Part shown: positions 46,464 to 55,863 of the stretch, piece by piece
Numbering within the stretch: position 1 is the stretch's first letter
How the letters are laid out: each line of letters starts with the position of its first letter
Source: Xanthomonas maliensis
GTDB taxonomy: Bacteria; Pseudomonadota; Gammaproteobacteria; Xanthomonadales; Xanthomonadaceae
Direction: 5' to 3'
Assembly: GCF_009192945.1 (NCBI RefSeq)
Contig: NZ_NSET01000053.1
Coordinates: forward strand, 62,001 to 126,000
Length of the DNA: 64,000 bases
Notes under the pieces: generated by a model
The model's database searches: none
Told to the model about the DNA's origin: nothing
What the model saw: the letters and a program-made list of their open reading frames with translations, nothing else
Position numbers and translations under genes: made by a program

Positions 46464-47645
46464 TCAGGCCACGCTTCCGGCCGCATGTCCGGAGGCCCAG
46501 GCCCATTGGAAGTTGTAACCGCCCAGCCAGCCGGTGACGTCCAGAACCTCGCCGACGAAGTAGAGTCCTTCAACCAAGCGTGACTGCATGGTGGCACTGG
46601 AGATCTGATCGGTGTCCACGCCACCGAGGGTGACTTCAGCGGTCCGATAGCCTTCGGTGCCGCTGGCGACCAGCGGCCAGGCCGAGAGCGTGGCCGCGGT
46701 CTGCTGCAGCTGCGGGGGATCGAGCTGGCGCACTGGCTTGTCCGGCAGCCAGACCTCGCACAGTCGCTGCGCGAACCGGCGCGGCAGCACCTCGGCCAGC
46801 ACGTTGCGCAACTCGGTGGCGCCGCGCTGCTGCTTTTGCGCCTGCAGCCAGGCGGCTGCGTCCTCGCCAGGCAACAGGTCCAGGCGCAGATCGTCGCCGG
46901 GTTGCCAGTACGAAGAGATCTGCAGGATCGCCGGCCCGCTGAGGCCACGGTGGGTGATCAGCAGCGCATTGCGGAACCGCGCGCCATTGCAGGCGGCCTC
47001 GACAGTGAGAGACAGCCCCGACAGATCCTGCAGGCGTTGCTGATGGGTACCGCTGAGGGTCAACGGCACCAGCCCGGCGCGGGTGGGCAGGACCTGGTGG
47101 CCGAACTGCCGTGCCAGCGCGTAGCCGAAGCCGCTGGCGCCCATGCTGGGGATCGACAGCCCGCCGCTGGCCACGATCAACGACTGCGCGTGGATCCGTC
47201 CCCGGCTGGTCTCTACGCTGAAGCCATCGCTGTCGCGCTGGACCGAGGTGATCGCACACTCCGTCTGGATCTGCACGCCAGCGGCCTGGCATTCGTCCAG
47301 CAGCATGCGCACGATCAGCTTGGAGGACACATCGCAGAACAGCTGGCCCAGTTCCTTCTCGTGATAGGCGATGCGATGACGCTCGACCATGTCGACGAAG
47401 TCGGCCGGTGTGTAGCGTGCCAGCGCCGACTTGCAGAAGTGCCGGTTGGCGGACAGGAAGTTGCCGGGCGCGGTCCCCAGATTGGTGAAATTGCAGCGGC
47501 CGCCGCCGGACATCAGGATCTTCTTACCGACCTTGTTGGCATGGTCGATCACCAGGACCTGCCGGCCGCGCCGTCCCGCGGTGAAAGCGCTCATCAGCCC
47601 GGCGGCGCCGGCGCCGATCACCAACACGTCGTAACGCGTGCTCAT
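46464..47645 (-). CDS. NAD(P)/FAD-dependent oxidoreductase of the YhiN/HI0933 family
   Basis: A 393-residue flavoprotein. VLVIGAGAAGLMSA is the FAD-binding Rossmann motif, GKKILMSGGGRCNFTN is the family signature, and the C-terminal part holds GGVDTDQISSATMQSR and DVTGWLGGYNFQWAWASG. Family function is poorly defined, perhaps tRNA or redox metabolism. The ATG lies in an ATGA overlap with yaeQ, so the two form an operon. Confidence 0.9.
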   Translation of the reverse strand: MSTRYDVLVIGAGAAGLMSAFTAGRRGRQVLVIDHANKVGKKILMSGGGRCNFTNLGTAPGNFLSANRHFCKSALARYTPADFVDMVERHRIAYHEKELGQLFCDVSSKLIVRMLLDECQAAGVQIQTECAITSVQRDSDGFSVETSRGRIHAQSLIVASGGLSIPSMGASGFGYALARQFGHQVLPTRAGLVPLTLSGTHQQRLQDLSGLSLTVEAACNGARFRNALLITHRGLSGPAILQISSYWQPGDDLRLDLLPGEDAAAWLQAQKQQRGATELRNVLAEVLPRRFAQRLCEVWLPDKPVRQLDPPQLQQTAATLSAWPLVASGTEGYRTAEVTLGGVDTDQISSATMQSRLVEGLYFVGEVLDVTGWLGGYNFQWAWASGHAAGSVA

Positions 47646-48190
47646 TCGGCTGGCGACTGCCGCACGATCGGGGTCAGGGTCACGCTGCCGTGGTCGGCGA
47701 GCATCTGCACCTCGCCATCCTGGATGATCACGTCGAAGCGCATGCCGCGCTGGATCAACGCCCCGAGCGCTTCGGTCGCGCTCGACTCCAGTTCCAACAC
47801 GCGCAGGTTGCGATAGCGGGCGAGCGCATTGGCGTGGCGCTTCCACCAGGCTTCGGTCGCCTGGCCGCCATAGCCGACCACCACCACCTCGCGCGAGCGG
47901 TTGCAGGCCTTGCGCACGCGGCTCTCGTCCGGCTGGCCGAGGTCGATCCACAGATCGGGGTCGCCGGTGTAGTCGCGCCGCCACAGGTCGGGCTCATCGT
48001 CGTTGCTGAGGCCGCGGCCGAATTCCAGTCGCTCATCGGCAAACAACGCGAACGCCAGCAGCCGCACCATCAGGCGTTCGTCGGTTTCCGAGGGGTGTTG
48101 CGCGAGGGTGAGCGAATGGTTGGCGTAGTAGCCACGATCCATGTCGCTGATCTGCAGTTCCGCCCTGCGGACGGTGGCGGTGAGAGCCAT
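47642..48190 (-). CDS. yaeQ: YaeQ family protein
   Basis: A 182-residue YaeQ. It begins MALTATVRRAELQISDMDRGYY, runs through ERLMVRLLAFALFADERLEFGRGL, and has the PD-(D/E)XK-like core DPDLWIDLGQPDESRVRKACNRS. It is linked to overcoming the loss of RfaH in E. coli, but its biochemical role is open; the fold suggests a nuclease relative. The ATG at 48190 is the first plausible start; its stop overlaps the flavoprotein gene by four bases. Confidence 0.93.
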   Translation of the reverse strand: MALTATVRRAELQISDMDRGYYANHSLTLAQHPSETDERLMVRLLAFALFADERLEFGRGLSNDDEPDLWRRDYTGDPDLWIDLGQPDESRVRKACNRSREVVVVGYGGQATEAWWKRHANALARYRNLRVLELESSATEALGALIQRGMRFDVIIQDGEVQMLADHGSVTLTPIVRQSPAE

Positions 48191-48772
48191 GGGGGTGCCG
48201 GTTGCAAAGACTTCCCATGATACGCGCCGACGCGTCGGCACTGGTGGAGGGCGGTGCGCGGTCTGCCAGGACGGCCGCGAGGCGCTGAACCATCTCCTGC
48301 TGTGCGTGGACGCTGACCGCGAGGATATCGCTGGCGGGAGAATTCGGTGTGGCGCGCCGCTGCGCCGTTGAAGGGACCGACGGCGAGTCGCCGTCCTGGG
48401 ATGGGCCGGCAGTGCAGCGCCTGTGAGACTTGGGGCTGTGCTACTGAGCCCGATCATGCGCAATAATGTTGTGCAGTGCAGCGGGCAATGTTTGCCGTGC
48501 CCTATTCAGCTCTTTGCCTAGGGTCGGGAAGTCCCCGATAGGGGTCGGATTTGGCCCGATAGAAAAAGATTTGACAGGGGGTGTCGCTTTTTGCTCGAAA
48601 CACGAGTACTGTGCACGCACTGTGTTTGCAAGGGTCACCGTGAATCGTGGCCTGGTGCAGCCGGATCTCCCCGATCTCGCTCCATCGTTCCGCTTTACCA
48701 ACGCCTGCAACTCAGTCTCAGCACCGGCATTCGGATGCTGCGATATCCATCAACAGTTCAGGAGTTTGTAAA
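48191..48772. other. Leader region of the cold-shock gene and divergent gap
   Basis: This 580-base stretch has no supported gene. It contains a small symmetric element (GACGGCGA-G-TCGCCGTC at 48379-48395), a paired CCCC/GGGG element at about 48535, the only strong -35 hexamer (TTGACA at 48571) and a transcribed leader of the cold-shock gene. A long 5' leader is usual for csp mRNAs, which are regulated after transcription. Confidence 0.5.
48571..48599 (+). promoter_or_regulatory. Candidate promoter of the cold-shock gene
   Basis: A perfect -35 TTGACA at 48571-48576 is followed, after 17 bases, by TCGAAA (48594-48599), a weak -10. Transcription would give a leader of about 165 bases before the ATG, in the range of csp leaders. 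Confidence 0.35.
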
Positions 48773-48982
48773 ATGGCAGATCGTCAGAGCGGTACCGTGA
48801 AGTGGTTCAATGACGCCAAGGGCTTCGGCTTCATCACCCCGGAAAGCGGCCCGGACCTCTTCGTGCACTTCCGCGCCATCCAGGGCACCGGCTTCAAGTC
48901 GCTGCAGGAAGGCCAGAAGGTGACCTTCGTCGCCGTGCAGGGCCAGAAGGGCATGCAGGCTGACCAGGTGCAGGCGGTCTAA
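48773..48982 (+). CDS. Cold-shock protein (CspA family)
   Basis: A 69-residue single cold-shock domain with both RNA-binding motifs, KGFGFITP (RNP1) and LFVHFRAI (RNP2, where the family usually has VFVHFSAI). It binds single-stranded RNA or DNA and acts as an RNA chaperone. AGGAG stands eight bases before the ATG. The gene has a long leader and is closed by a strong terminator. Confidence 0.96.
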   Translation: MADRQSGTVKWFNDAKGFGFITPESGPDLFVHFRAIQGTGFKSLQEGQKVTFVAVQGQKGMQADQVQAV

Positions 48983-49009
48983 TCCGTCTGCAACCTTCGG
49001 GTTGCCTCG

Positions 49010-49040
49010 AACGCCGATCGCGCAAGCGGTCGGCGTTTTT
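49010..49040 (+). terminator. Intrinsic terminator of the cold-shock gene
   Basis: AACGCCGATCGC and GCGGTCGGCGTT pair over 12 bp with one G:T and a GCAA loop, followed by further T residues. It begins 27 bases after the stop. Confidence 0.85.
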
Positions 49041-49138
49041 CGTTGATGGCTGCACTATCGCGAAGACGGCGCGGGCGGGAGACAGGTCGCTGACGCCAGC
49101 CTTGGTAGGGTAGGCGCTTTCCAGCTCTCTCCCTGCCC

Positions 49139-49837
49139 ATGATCACCGTCCACCATCTCAATAACTCCCGCTCGCAGCGCGTGCTGTGGTTGCTGGAGGA
49201 ACTGGCGCTGCCGTATCAGCTCGTGCGCTATGAGCGCGATGCCAAGACCATGCTGGCGCCGCCGGCGCTGCGGGCGATCCATCCGCTGGGCAAGTCGCCG
49301 ATCGTCGTCGATGGCGACCGCACCGTCGCCGAATCGGGTGCGATCCTGGAATATCTGACCGATCGCTACGACACCGAATGCGCGCTGTCGCCGTCGCCAC
49401 GGCCGTTGGACGCGCCCGAACGCCTGCAGTACCGCTACTGGATGCATTACGCCGAGGGGTCAGCCATGCCGCCGTTGCTGATGACGCTGGTGTTCGGGCG
49501 GATCCGGAGTGCGCCGATGCCGTTCTTCGCCAAGCCCATTGCCCGCGCCATCGTCGACAAGGCGATGTCCAGCTTCGTTGGTCCGCAGGTCCAGCTGCAT
49601 CTGGACTGGATGGAGCAGACCTTGCAGGCGCAACTGTGGTTTGCCGGCGAGCGGTTTACCGCCGCCGATATCCAGATGAGCTTTCCGGTCCAGGCGGCGG
49701 CCGCGCGGGGCGGCGGGCTCGATCGCCATCCGCGGCTGCAAGGCTTTCTGGAGCGCATCGAGGCGCGGCCGGCCTACCAATTGGCGCTGCAGAAAGGCGG
49801 CCCGTTCGCGTTGATGGGCAGCCAGGGCGGCGACTGA
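49139..49837 (+). CDS. Glutathione S-transferase family protein
   Basis: A 232-residue GST. The N-terminal thioredoxin-like domain has LNNSRSQRVLWLLEELALPY, with serine in the expected catalytic place, and the cis-proline motif HPLGKSPIVV, then the ESGAILEYL glutathione-binding motif. The C-terminal helical domain has FTAADIQMSFP. Substrate unknown. The gene has no clear operon partner and converges on the esterase-like gene, only 22 bases away. Confidence 0.9.
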   Translation: MITVHHLNNSRSQRVLWLLEELALPYQLVRYERDAKTMLAPPALRAIHPLGKSPIVVDGDRTVAESGAILEYLTDRYDTECALSPSPRPLDAPERLQYRYWMHYAEGSAMPPLLMTLVFGRIRSAPMPFFAKPIARAIVDKAMSSFVGPQVQLHLDWMEQTLQAQLWFAGERFTAADIQMSFPVQAAAARGGGLDRHPRLQGFLERIEARPAYQLALQKGGPFALMGSQGGD

Positions 49838-49859
49838 GCGGCCCTGGCTGCCTGCATGC

Positions 49860-50765
49860 TCAGGAGTGCGCGGGCGACCCGCCGGCCGCGGCCGGCGCAT
49901 GGCAATGTTGCAGGAACTCCAGGCTGTCGCGCAGCACGGCCGACTGCGCGGGTTGCTTGCGCAGCGCCAGCACGATGCCCATGTGGCCCATGCCGGGGTA
50001 GACCTTGAGCTGGGCGTTGCCGCCGTGGCGTTGCACTGCCCGTTGCAGCGAGATGCTGTTTTCCAGTTCGACGACCCGGTCGGCATCGCCATGCAGCAAA
50101 AGCATCGGCGGTTCGTCGCCGCCGACGTAGCGCACCGGCTGCGATTGCCGCTGTGCGCTCTGCGCCTGGCCGAAGATCTCGACCAGCTCGGGATCGGTCA
50201 TGGGCAGGAAGTCGTAGGGGCCGGCCAGGCCGATGACCCCGCACAGCTGGCGCGGTTGCATCCCATGCGCCTGCAGCCAGTGCGCGTTGGTGCCCAGCAG
50301 CGCGGCCATGTGTGCGCCTGCCGAGTGGCCCATCACTGCCAGGCGGCGTGGGTCGCCACCGTAGTCGCGTGCATGGCGGTAGCCCCAGGCGGTGGCGCTG
50401 GCGGCGTCGCTCATGAAGCCGGACAGTCCCACCTGCGGATACTTGCGGTAATCGGCGACCATGGCCACCACCCCCTGGCTTGCGAGCGTACGCCCCACCC
50501 AGCGGTACTGGGCACGGGTGCCGCGCTTCCAGGTGCCGCCGTGGAAGAACACCACCACCGGCGCATCGTGGGCGTCGCGTGGCTGGTAGACGTCCAGCGC
50601 CAGCCCGTGCGCTGGATCGAAGACCTGGCCGGGATGCTCGACGATGCCGGCGCGGCTGGCAGTGGCGTTGAGGCCGCCGAAGAACACGCTGCTGCAGGCG
50701 CTCAGCGTCAACGATCCGAGCAGGAGCAGGGCGGGGCGGAACCAGTGGAGAGAGCGCGAGAGCAT
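49860..50765 (-). CDS. Lipoprotein alpha/beta hydrolase (esterase-like)
   Basis: A 301-residue protein with a lipobox-type signal (SLTLSAC), so a periplasm-facing lipoprotein is likely. The hydrolase fold has an oxyanion-hole HGGTW (FFHGGTWKRGT), the nucleophile elbow MGHSAGAHM, the acid in DADRVVE and the histidine in GMGHMGI. It resembles BD-FAE and kynurenine-formamidase-type esterases. The physiological ester is unknown. The start is the ATG at 50765, next to the signal; the frame is open further upstream. Confidence 0.87.
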   Translation of the reverse strand: MLSRSLHWFRPALLLLGSLTLSACSSVFFGGLNATASRAGIVEHPGQVFDPAHGLALDVYQPRDAHDAPVVVFFHGGTWKRGTRAQYRWVGRTLASQGVVAMVADYRKYPQVGLSGFMSDAASATAWGYRHARDYGGDPRRLAVMGHSAGAHMAALLGTNAHWLQAHGMQPRQLCGVIGLAGPYDFLPMTDPELVEIFGQAQSAQRQSQPVRYVGGDEPPMLLLHGDADRVVELENSISLQRAVQRHGGNAQLKVYPGMGHMGIVLALRKQPAQSAVLRDSLEFLQHCHAPAAAGGSPAHS

Positions 50766-50934
50766 CGGGTCGTGAGCTAGCGAGGGCAGGGACAGATAGC
50801 GGGTCGGTCGTCGTCGCGGTGTGCAGGACGCGTCTGCTTGCGCGACACGTTGCAGTGAAGACGGCAGCGTGGCGATCACGCGCAGCGACGGTGGCCCATG
50901 GCGGGTTCACCGTCGCTGGCCTAGTCTGGCACGC

Positions 50935-52491
50935 ATGTCTTCCATGCAATTCGACAACTCTCTGCGCGCCAGCCTGCCTGGCGACCCGGAGTCCGGGCCG
51001 CGCCGGCGCGAGGTGCAGGCGGCTTGGTCGTCGGTGCTGCCAACGCCGGTGGCGGCGCCGCGTTTGCTCGCCTATTCGCCGGATGTGGCCGAGCAACTCG
51101 GTCTGGGGCCGGCCGACATCGCCAGCGCGCGCTTTGCCGAGGTCTTCGCCGGCAATGCGCTCTATCCCGGCATGCAGCCGTGGGCGGTGAACTATGGCGG
51201 GCATCAATTCGGCAATTGGGCTGGCCAACTGGGCGACGGGCGCGCGATCTCGCTCGGCGAGGTCATCGGTCGCGATGGCGCTCGCCATGAATTGCAACTC
51301 AAAGGCGCGGGGCCCACGCCGTATTCGCGCGGCGCCGACGGTCGTGCGGTGCTGCGTTCGTCGATTCGCGAATTCCTGTGCAGCGAAGCGATGCATCACC
51401 TGGGAATTCCCACTACCCGCGCGCTGAGCCTGGTGGCGACCGGCGATATGGTCGTGCGTGACATGTTCTACGACGGTCATCCACGGCCCGAGCCGGGGGC
51501 GATTGTTTGCCGCGTCGCGCCCTCGTTCGTGCGTTTCGGAAACTTCGAATTGCCGAGCGCGCGCGGGGACCTGACGCTACTGCGGCGATGGGTCGATTTC
51601 ACCATCGCCCGGGATTTTCCGCATCTGACCGGCGAGGGCGAAGCGCGCGATGCGGCCTGGTTTGCCGATGTGTGCCGGCGCACCGCCGAGATGGTGGCGC
51701 ACTGGATGCGGGTCGGCTTCGTGCACGGGGTGATGAACACCGACAACATGTCCATTCTGGGCCTGACCATCGATTACGGCCCGTATGGCTGGATCGACGA
51801 CTACGATCCGGACTGGACGCCGAACACCACCGACGCGCATGGCCGCCGCTACCGGTTCGGCACTCAGCCGCAGGTGGCGTACTGGAACCTGGGGCGGCTG
51901 GCGCAGGCGCTGGCCCCGTTGTTCGCCGAGGTGGCGCCGCTGCAACAGGGGCTGGAAGCGTTTCGGCTGACCTATCTGGCCTGCGAACGCCGCGATGCCG
52001 CCGCCAAGCTCGGCCTGGCCGAGTGCGGCGAGGCCGACCTGCAACTGCTGGACGATCTGCGGGCGCTGATGCGCGACGCCGACATGGATATGACGCTGAG
52101 TTTCCTGGCCCTGGCGGAGATTGCGCCGGGGCGTGTGGATGCGGCCGTGTTGGAGCCCGCTTTCTACGACGCCGGCAAGGGCGTGGCGCAGGCCGAGCGG
52201 CTGCAGCAGTGGTTGCAGCGCTACGCCGAGCGCATTGCGCAGGATTCCTTGCCCGCCGACGAGCGCCGCGAACGGATGCGGCTGGCCAATCCGCGCTTCG
52301 TGTTGCGCAATTATCTGGCCCAGCAGGCCATCGATCGGGCGGAGCAGGGCGATCTGAGCGAGGTGCAGAGCTTGCTGGAGGTGATGCGCCATCCCTACGA
52401 CGCGCGGCCGGCGCTGGCCCGCTACGCGGCACGGCGGCCGGAATGGGCCCGTGACCGTGCCGGTTGCTCGATGCTGTCGTGCAGTTCCTGA
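50935..52491 (+). CDS. selO: Protein adenylyltransferase SelO
   Basis: A 518-residue SelO pseudokinase. It has [52 protein letters not shown], and [29 protein letters not shown], the metal and ATP-binding parts of the flipped active site. SelO transfers AMP to serine, threonine or tyrosine of redox-related proteins. The end, CSMLSCSS, has cysteine at the place where eukaryotic SelO has selenocysteine. The ATG at 50935 was chosen; upstream in-frame codons look non-coding. Confidence 0.95.
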   Translation: MSSMQFDNSLRASLPGDPESGPRRREVQAAWSSVLPTPVAAPRLLAYSPDVAEQLGLGPADIASARFAEVFAGNALYPGMQPWAVNYGGHQFGNWAGQLGDGRAISLGEVIGRDGARHELQLKGAGPTPYSRGADGRAVLRSSIREFLCSEAMHHLGIPTTRALSLVATGDMVVRDMFYDGHPRPEPGAIVCRVAPSFVRFGNFELPSARGDLTLLRRWVDFTIARDFPHLTGEGEARDAAWFADVCRRTAEMVAHWMRVGFVHGVMNTDNMSILGLTIDYGPYGWIDDYDPDWTPNTTDAHGRRYRFGTQPQVAYWNLGRLAQALAPLFAEVAPLQQGLEAFRLTYLACERRDAAAKLGLAECGEADLQLLDDLRALMRDADMDMTLSFLALAEIAPGRVDAAVLEPAFYDAGKGVAQAERLQQWLQRYAERIAQDSLPADERRERMRLANPRFVLRNYLAQQAIDRAEQGDLSEVQSLLEVMRHPYDARPALARYAARRPEWARDRAGCSMLSCSS

Positions 52492-52578
52492 CGCGCTCAT
52501 CTCTGCCACGCACGCCAACCGGACCCAAGCGGGTCGCGCCGGCCTAAACTAGGCGCCCCCCACTGGTCCACCATCGCC

Positions 52579-53139
52579 ATGAACGACTGCAGCCGCTGTG
52601 GCAGCACCGCCGCCTCGGAGCCCAATCACTGGGCCGACCGGATCCGTGACGTTGCCGACTTTCCCAAGCCAGGCATCGTCTTCAAGGACATCACGCCGTT
52701 GTTGTCCGATGGTCCCGATTTCGCCTCGGCGCTGGACGAGATGGCCCAGCCCTGGCGCACCACGCCGTTGGATGCGGTGCTCGGCATCGAGGCGCGCGGT
52801 TTCATCCTGGGCGCGGCGCTGGCGCGCGAACTGCGCACCGGTTTCGTGCCGGTGCGCAAGCCCGGCAAGCTGCCCGGGCAGACGCTGGTGCAGGAATACG
52901 CACTGGAATACGGCACCGACCGCATCGAGATGCATGCCGATGCGCTACCGCGTGGCGCGCGCGTGCTGGTGGTGGACGATGTGCTCGCCACCGGTGGCAC
53001 CTTGCGCGCCGCCCTGGGGCTGGCCGCGCAACTGGGATTGGAAGTCGTAGGCGCGGCCGTGCTGGTCGAACTGCGTGCACTGCAAGGCCGCAGCCGGTGG
53101 GCCGACGACGTCCCGCTGCTGGCCACGCTGGCGTACTGA
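52579..53139 (+). CDS. apt: Adenine phosphoribosyltransferase
   Basis: A 186-residue type I phosphoribosyltransferase. The PRPP-binding motif is [14 protein letters not shown], the family start [21 protein letters not shown] and the adenine-site block [14 protein letters not shown] are present. It salvages adenine to AMP. It follows selO by 87 bases and ends before a hairpin shared with dbpA. Confidence 0.96.
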   Translation: MNDCSRCGSTAASEPNHWADRIRDVADFPKPGIVFKDITPLLSDGPDFASALDEMAQPWRTTPLDAVLGIEARGFILGAALARELRTGFVPVRKPGKLPGQTLVQEYALEYGTDRIEMHADALPRGARVLVVDDVLATGGTLRAALGLAAQLGLEVVGAAVLVELRALQGRSRWADDVPLLATLAY

Positions 53140-53153
53140 GCCGGTCGATCGAA

Positions 53154-53180
53154 GCCTGGCGCCGCCGCGGCGCGCCAGGC
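53154..53180. terminator. Hairpin between apt and dbpA
   Basis: GCCTGGCGC (53154-53162) and GCGCCAGGC (53172-53180) form a 9-bp stem with a nine-base GC-rich loop between the convergent ends of apt and dbpA. No T-run. Confidence 0.5.
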
Positions 53181-53188
53181 GGGCAGGC

Positions 53189-54565
53189 TTAGAGCTTGCT
53201 GACCCGGAAGCGGCGTCCCTTGATCTTGCCGGCCTGCAGATGCGCCAGCGCCTTGCTCGCCTGCGCACGGGCGATGGCGACGTACGAGCGGGTGGGGTAG
53301 ATGGCGATCTTGCCGATCGCTGCGCCCGACAATCCAGCGTCGCCGGTCAGCGCGCCGAGGATATCGCCGGCGCGCAGTTTGTCGGTCTTGCCGCCGTCGA
53401 TGCGCAGGGTCGTCATCGCTGCCTGCGGCAGTTGCGCCGGACGGGCCGTGGCCAAGGGCGCGCGCGACCAGTTCAGTGGCTGCCCGGCCTCGGCTTCCAG
53501 CGCCTGTGCGCGCGCAAGCTCACGCGGCGCGACCAGACTCAGCGCCAGTCCGCGCTTGCCGGCGCGGCCGGTGCGGCCGATGCGGTGGCGATAGCTTTCG
53601 GCATCGGTCGGCAGTTCGTAGTTGATCACTGCGGCCAGGTCTTCGACATCCAGGCCACGCGCAGCCACGTCGCTGGCCACCAGCACGTTGCAGCTGCGAT
53701 TGACCAACCGCAGCAGCACTTCGTCGCGGTCGCGCTGTTCCATGTCGCCGTGCAGGGCCAGCGCCGAGAAACCGAACTGCTGCAGCGAGCCGGCGACCTC
53801 GTCCACTTCCTTGCGGGTATTGCAGAACACCACGCTGGATTCGGGATTGAAGCGCAACAGCAGCCCGGCCACGGCCTTCTGGCGATAGGCCGGATCGACC
53901 TCGAAGAACTGCTGGTCGATCTCCGGCGTGGTATCGGCACCGGCGACGGTGACTTCCACCGGCGTGTTGAGCAGTTCGCGCGCCAGGCTGCGAATTGCCT
54001 CGGGAAAGGTCGCCGAGAACAACAGGCTCTGGCGATGCTTGTCGCAGCGGCTGGCAAGTTCGCGGATGGGTTCCTCGAAGCCCATGTCCAGCATGCGGTC
54101 GGCCTCGTCCAGCACCAGCGTGCGCACGCGGCCCAGATGCAGGGCGCGCTTGCGCGCCAGTTCCTGCAGGCGGCCGGGAGTGCCGACCACGACCTGCGGA
54201 TCGTGCGCCTCCAGCGAGGCCAGTTGCGGCGCCAACGGCGTGCCGCCGGTGAGCACCAGCAGCTTCATGTTGGGAATGCCGGTGGCCAGCTTGCGTAGCT
54301 GCTGACCGACCTGGTCGGCCAACTCCCGCGTCGGGCAGACCACCAGCGCCTGCGCGCGCGGCTCGGCCGGATCGAGCCGATGCAGCAGCCCCAGGCCGAA
54401 CGCGGCGGTCTTGCCGCTGCCGGTCGGTGCCTGGGCGATCACATCCTGTCCAGCGAGGATGGCCGGAAGGCTTTGCGCCTGCACGGGGGTGAGGGTGGTG
54501 TATCCCAGGGCGTCCAGGCCGGGCCGCAGTGCCTGGCTGAGCGGCAGGTTCGAGAAATCAGTCAT
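53189..54565 (-). CDS. dbpA: ATP-dependent RNA helicase DbpA
   Basis: A 458-residue DEAD-box helicase: Q-motif region YTTLTPVQAQSLP, APTGSGKT, PTRELADQV, TPGRL, DEAD, SAT and HRIGRTGRAGK are all present. The last 75 residues form the DbpA-type RNA-binding domain (KTDKLRAGDILGALTGDAG, IGKIAIYPTRSYVAIA), which recognises 23S rRNA hairpin 92 during ribosome assembly. The ATG at 54565 gives the usual start MTDFSNLPLSQAL. Confidence 0.96.
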   Translation of the reverse strand: MTDFSNLPLSQALRPGLDALGYTTLTPVQAQSLPAILAGQDVIAQAPTGSGKTAAFGLGLLHRLDPAEPRAQALVVCPTRELADQVGQQLRKLATGIPNMKLLVLTGGTPLAPQLASLEAHDPQVVVGTPGRLQELARKRALHLGRVRTLVLDEADRMLDMGFEEPIRELASRCDKHRQSLLFSATFPEAIRSLARELLNTPVEVTVAGADTTPEIDQQFFEVDPAYRQKAVAGLLLRFNPESSVVFCNTRKEVDEVAGSLQQFGFSALALHGDMEQRDRDEVLLRLVNRSCNVLVASDVAARGLDVEDLAAVINYELPTDAESYRHRIGRTGRAGKRGLALSLVAPRELARAQALEAEAGQPLNWSRAPLATARPAQLPQAAMTTLRIDGGKTDKLRAGDILGALTGDAGLSGAAIGKIAIYPTRSYVAIARAQASKALAHLQAGKIKGRRFRVSKL

Positions 54566-54698
54566 TGCCCATTGTACCTGCGCCGCTTCACACAACGGCT
54601 TGCCGCGACGCCGCGACGCGATGTGCGCACCGTCGGCACTCGGCAACGGCGCGATTCCGCCGACCGCCGCCGGTGCTGCCAGCAGACATGCGCCAGGT

Positions 54699-55772
54699 TC
54701 AACCCAGTATTGCCCGCACCAGTTGGTCGATGGCCAGGCCGCCCAGCAGCAGCCAGACGAACAGACACAGCGCCAGCAACAGCGGCTTGAGGCCGGCCTG
54801 CCGCAGGGCCGAGACGTGGGTGGTCAGGCCCAGCGCGGCCATCGCCATCGCCAGCAAAACCGAGTCCAGCGACAGCAACGCAGCGCGCACCGCCGGCGGC
54901 AGCAGGGGCAGCGAATTCACGCCGGCCACGGCGACGAATCCAAATGCAAACCACGGCACCACGATGCGCGCCGCGCCGCCGGAGGGCGCTCGATCGTGAC
55001 GGACCCACCACCACGACAGCGCGATCAAGAACGGCGCCAGCAGCATCACCCGCCCCATCTTGACGATGACCGCGGTGTCGGCAGCAGCCGGGCTGACGGC
55101 GTGGCCGGCCGCCACCACCTGCGCGACTTCATGCACGGTGGCGCCGGTCAACAGCCCATAGGCCCGCGGATCCATCGCCAGCCAGCCGTGGGCCTGCGCC
55201 AGCGCATACAGCGCCGGATACAGGAACATCGCGACGGTCCCGTACACAACCACCGTCGACACCGCCACGCTGACCTGTGCCGGACGGCCGCGGACCACCG
55301 GTTCAACCGCCATCACCGCCGCAGCCCCGCAAGTTGCGCTGCCGGCACCGATCAGCATGGCGGTGGCGCGCTCCATCCGGAAGACGCGCACCCCCAGCCA
55401 GCAGGCCAGGCCGAAGGTGCTGGCGACCACCAGCAGGTCCACCAGCACCCCCGCCACGCCGACCTGGCCGATGTCCTGGAAGGTCAGGCGCAGGCCGAAC
55501 AGGACGATGCCCGCGCGTAGCAACCACTGCTTGGCGGCGGCCACGCCGCTTGCGCACGGTGCCGCCAGTCGGGGATACACGGTATTGCCCAGAACGATCC
55601 CGACGACGATCGCCACCGTCAGTGCGCTCAGACCATGCGTCTGCAACCACGGCAGTCGTGCCAGCGCCTGCGCGGCTGTGGCGATCAGCGCCGTCAGCAA
55701 CAGGCCAGGGACGGAGGAGTGTCGGTGCCCGCCTGGCGAGGGCAGGGTGATGGACATGGGCAGGCGGGGCAT
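54699..55772 (-). CDS. yeiH: YeiH family membrane protein (putative sulfate exporter)
   Basis: A 357-residue protein with about ten hydrophobic helices and the family blocks GLSALTVAIVVGIVLGN, GIVLFGLRLTFQDI and GAGSATCGAAAVMA, as well as GATVHEVAQVVAAG. E. coli YeiH is regulated by the LysR protein YeiE, and here too a LysR gene is divergent. The transport role (sulfate or other anions) is by annotation of relatives only. A start at the internal ATG 55757 is equally possible. Confidence 0.88.
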   Translation of the reverse strand: MPRLPMSITLPSPGGHRHSSVPGLLLTALIATAAQALARLPWLQTHGLSALTVAIVVGIVLGNTVYPRLAAPCASGVAAAKQWLLRAGIVLFGLRLTFQDIGQVGVAGVLVDLLVVASTFGLACWLGVRVFRMERATAMLIGAGSATCGAAAVMAVEPVVRGRPAQVSVAVSTVVVYGTVAMFLYPALYALAQAHGWLAMDPRAYGLLTGATVHEVAQVVAAGHAVSPAAADTAVIVKMGRVMLLAPFLIALSWWWVRHDRAPSGGAARIVVPWFAFGFVAVAGVNSLPLLPPAVRAALLSLDSVLLAMAMAALGLTTHVSALRQAGLKPLLLALCLFVWLLLGGLAIDQLVRAILG

Positions 55773-55863
55773 CGGCGGTGTCGTGCGATAGGGGAGTACA
55801 GACAGCCTGCGCGCCTGACCGTAACCTGTAAAACAAGTAAAATCCTTTGGATCTACCTATGAA

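Noticed and set aside
48535-48560. CCCC/GGGG pairing before the cold-shock promoter as a riboswitch
   Set aside because: The stem is only four to five bases and lies upstream of the likely transcript start. There is no known riboswitch pattern.
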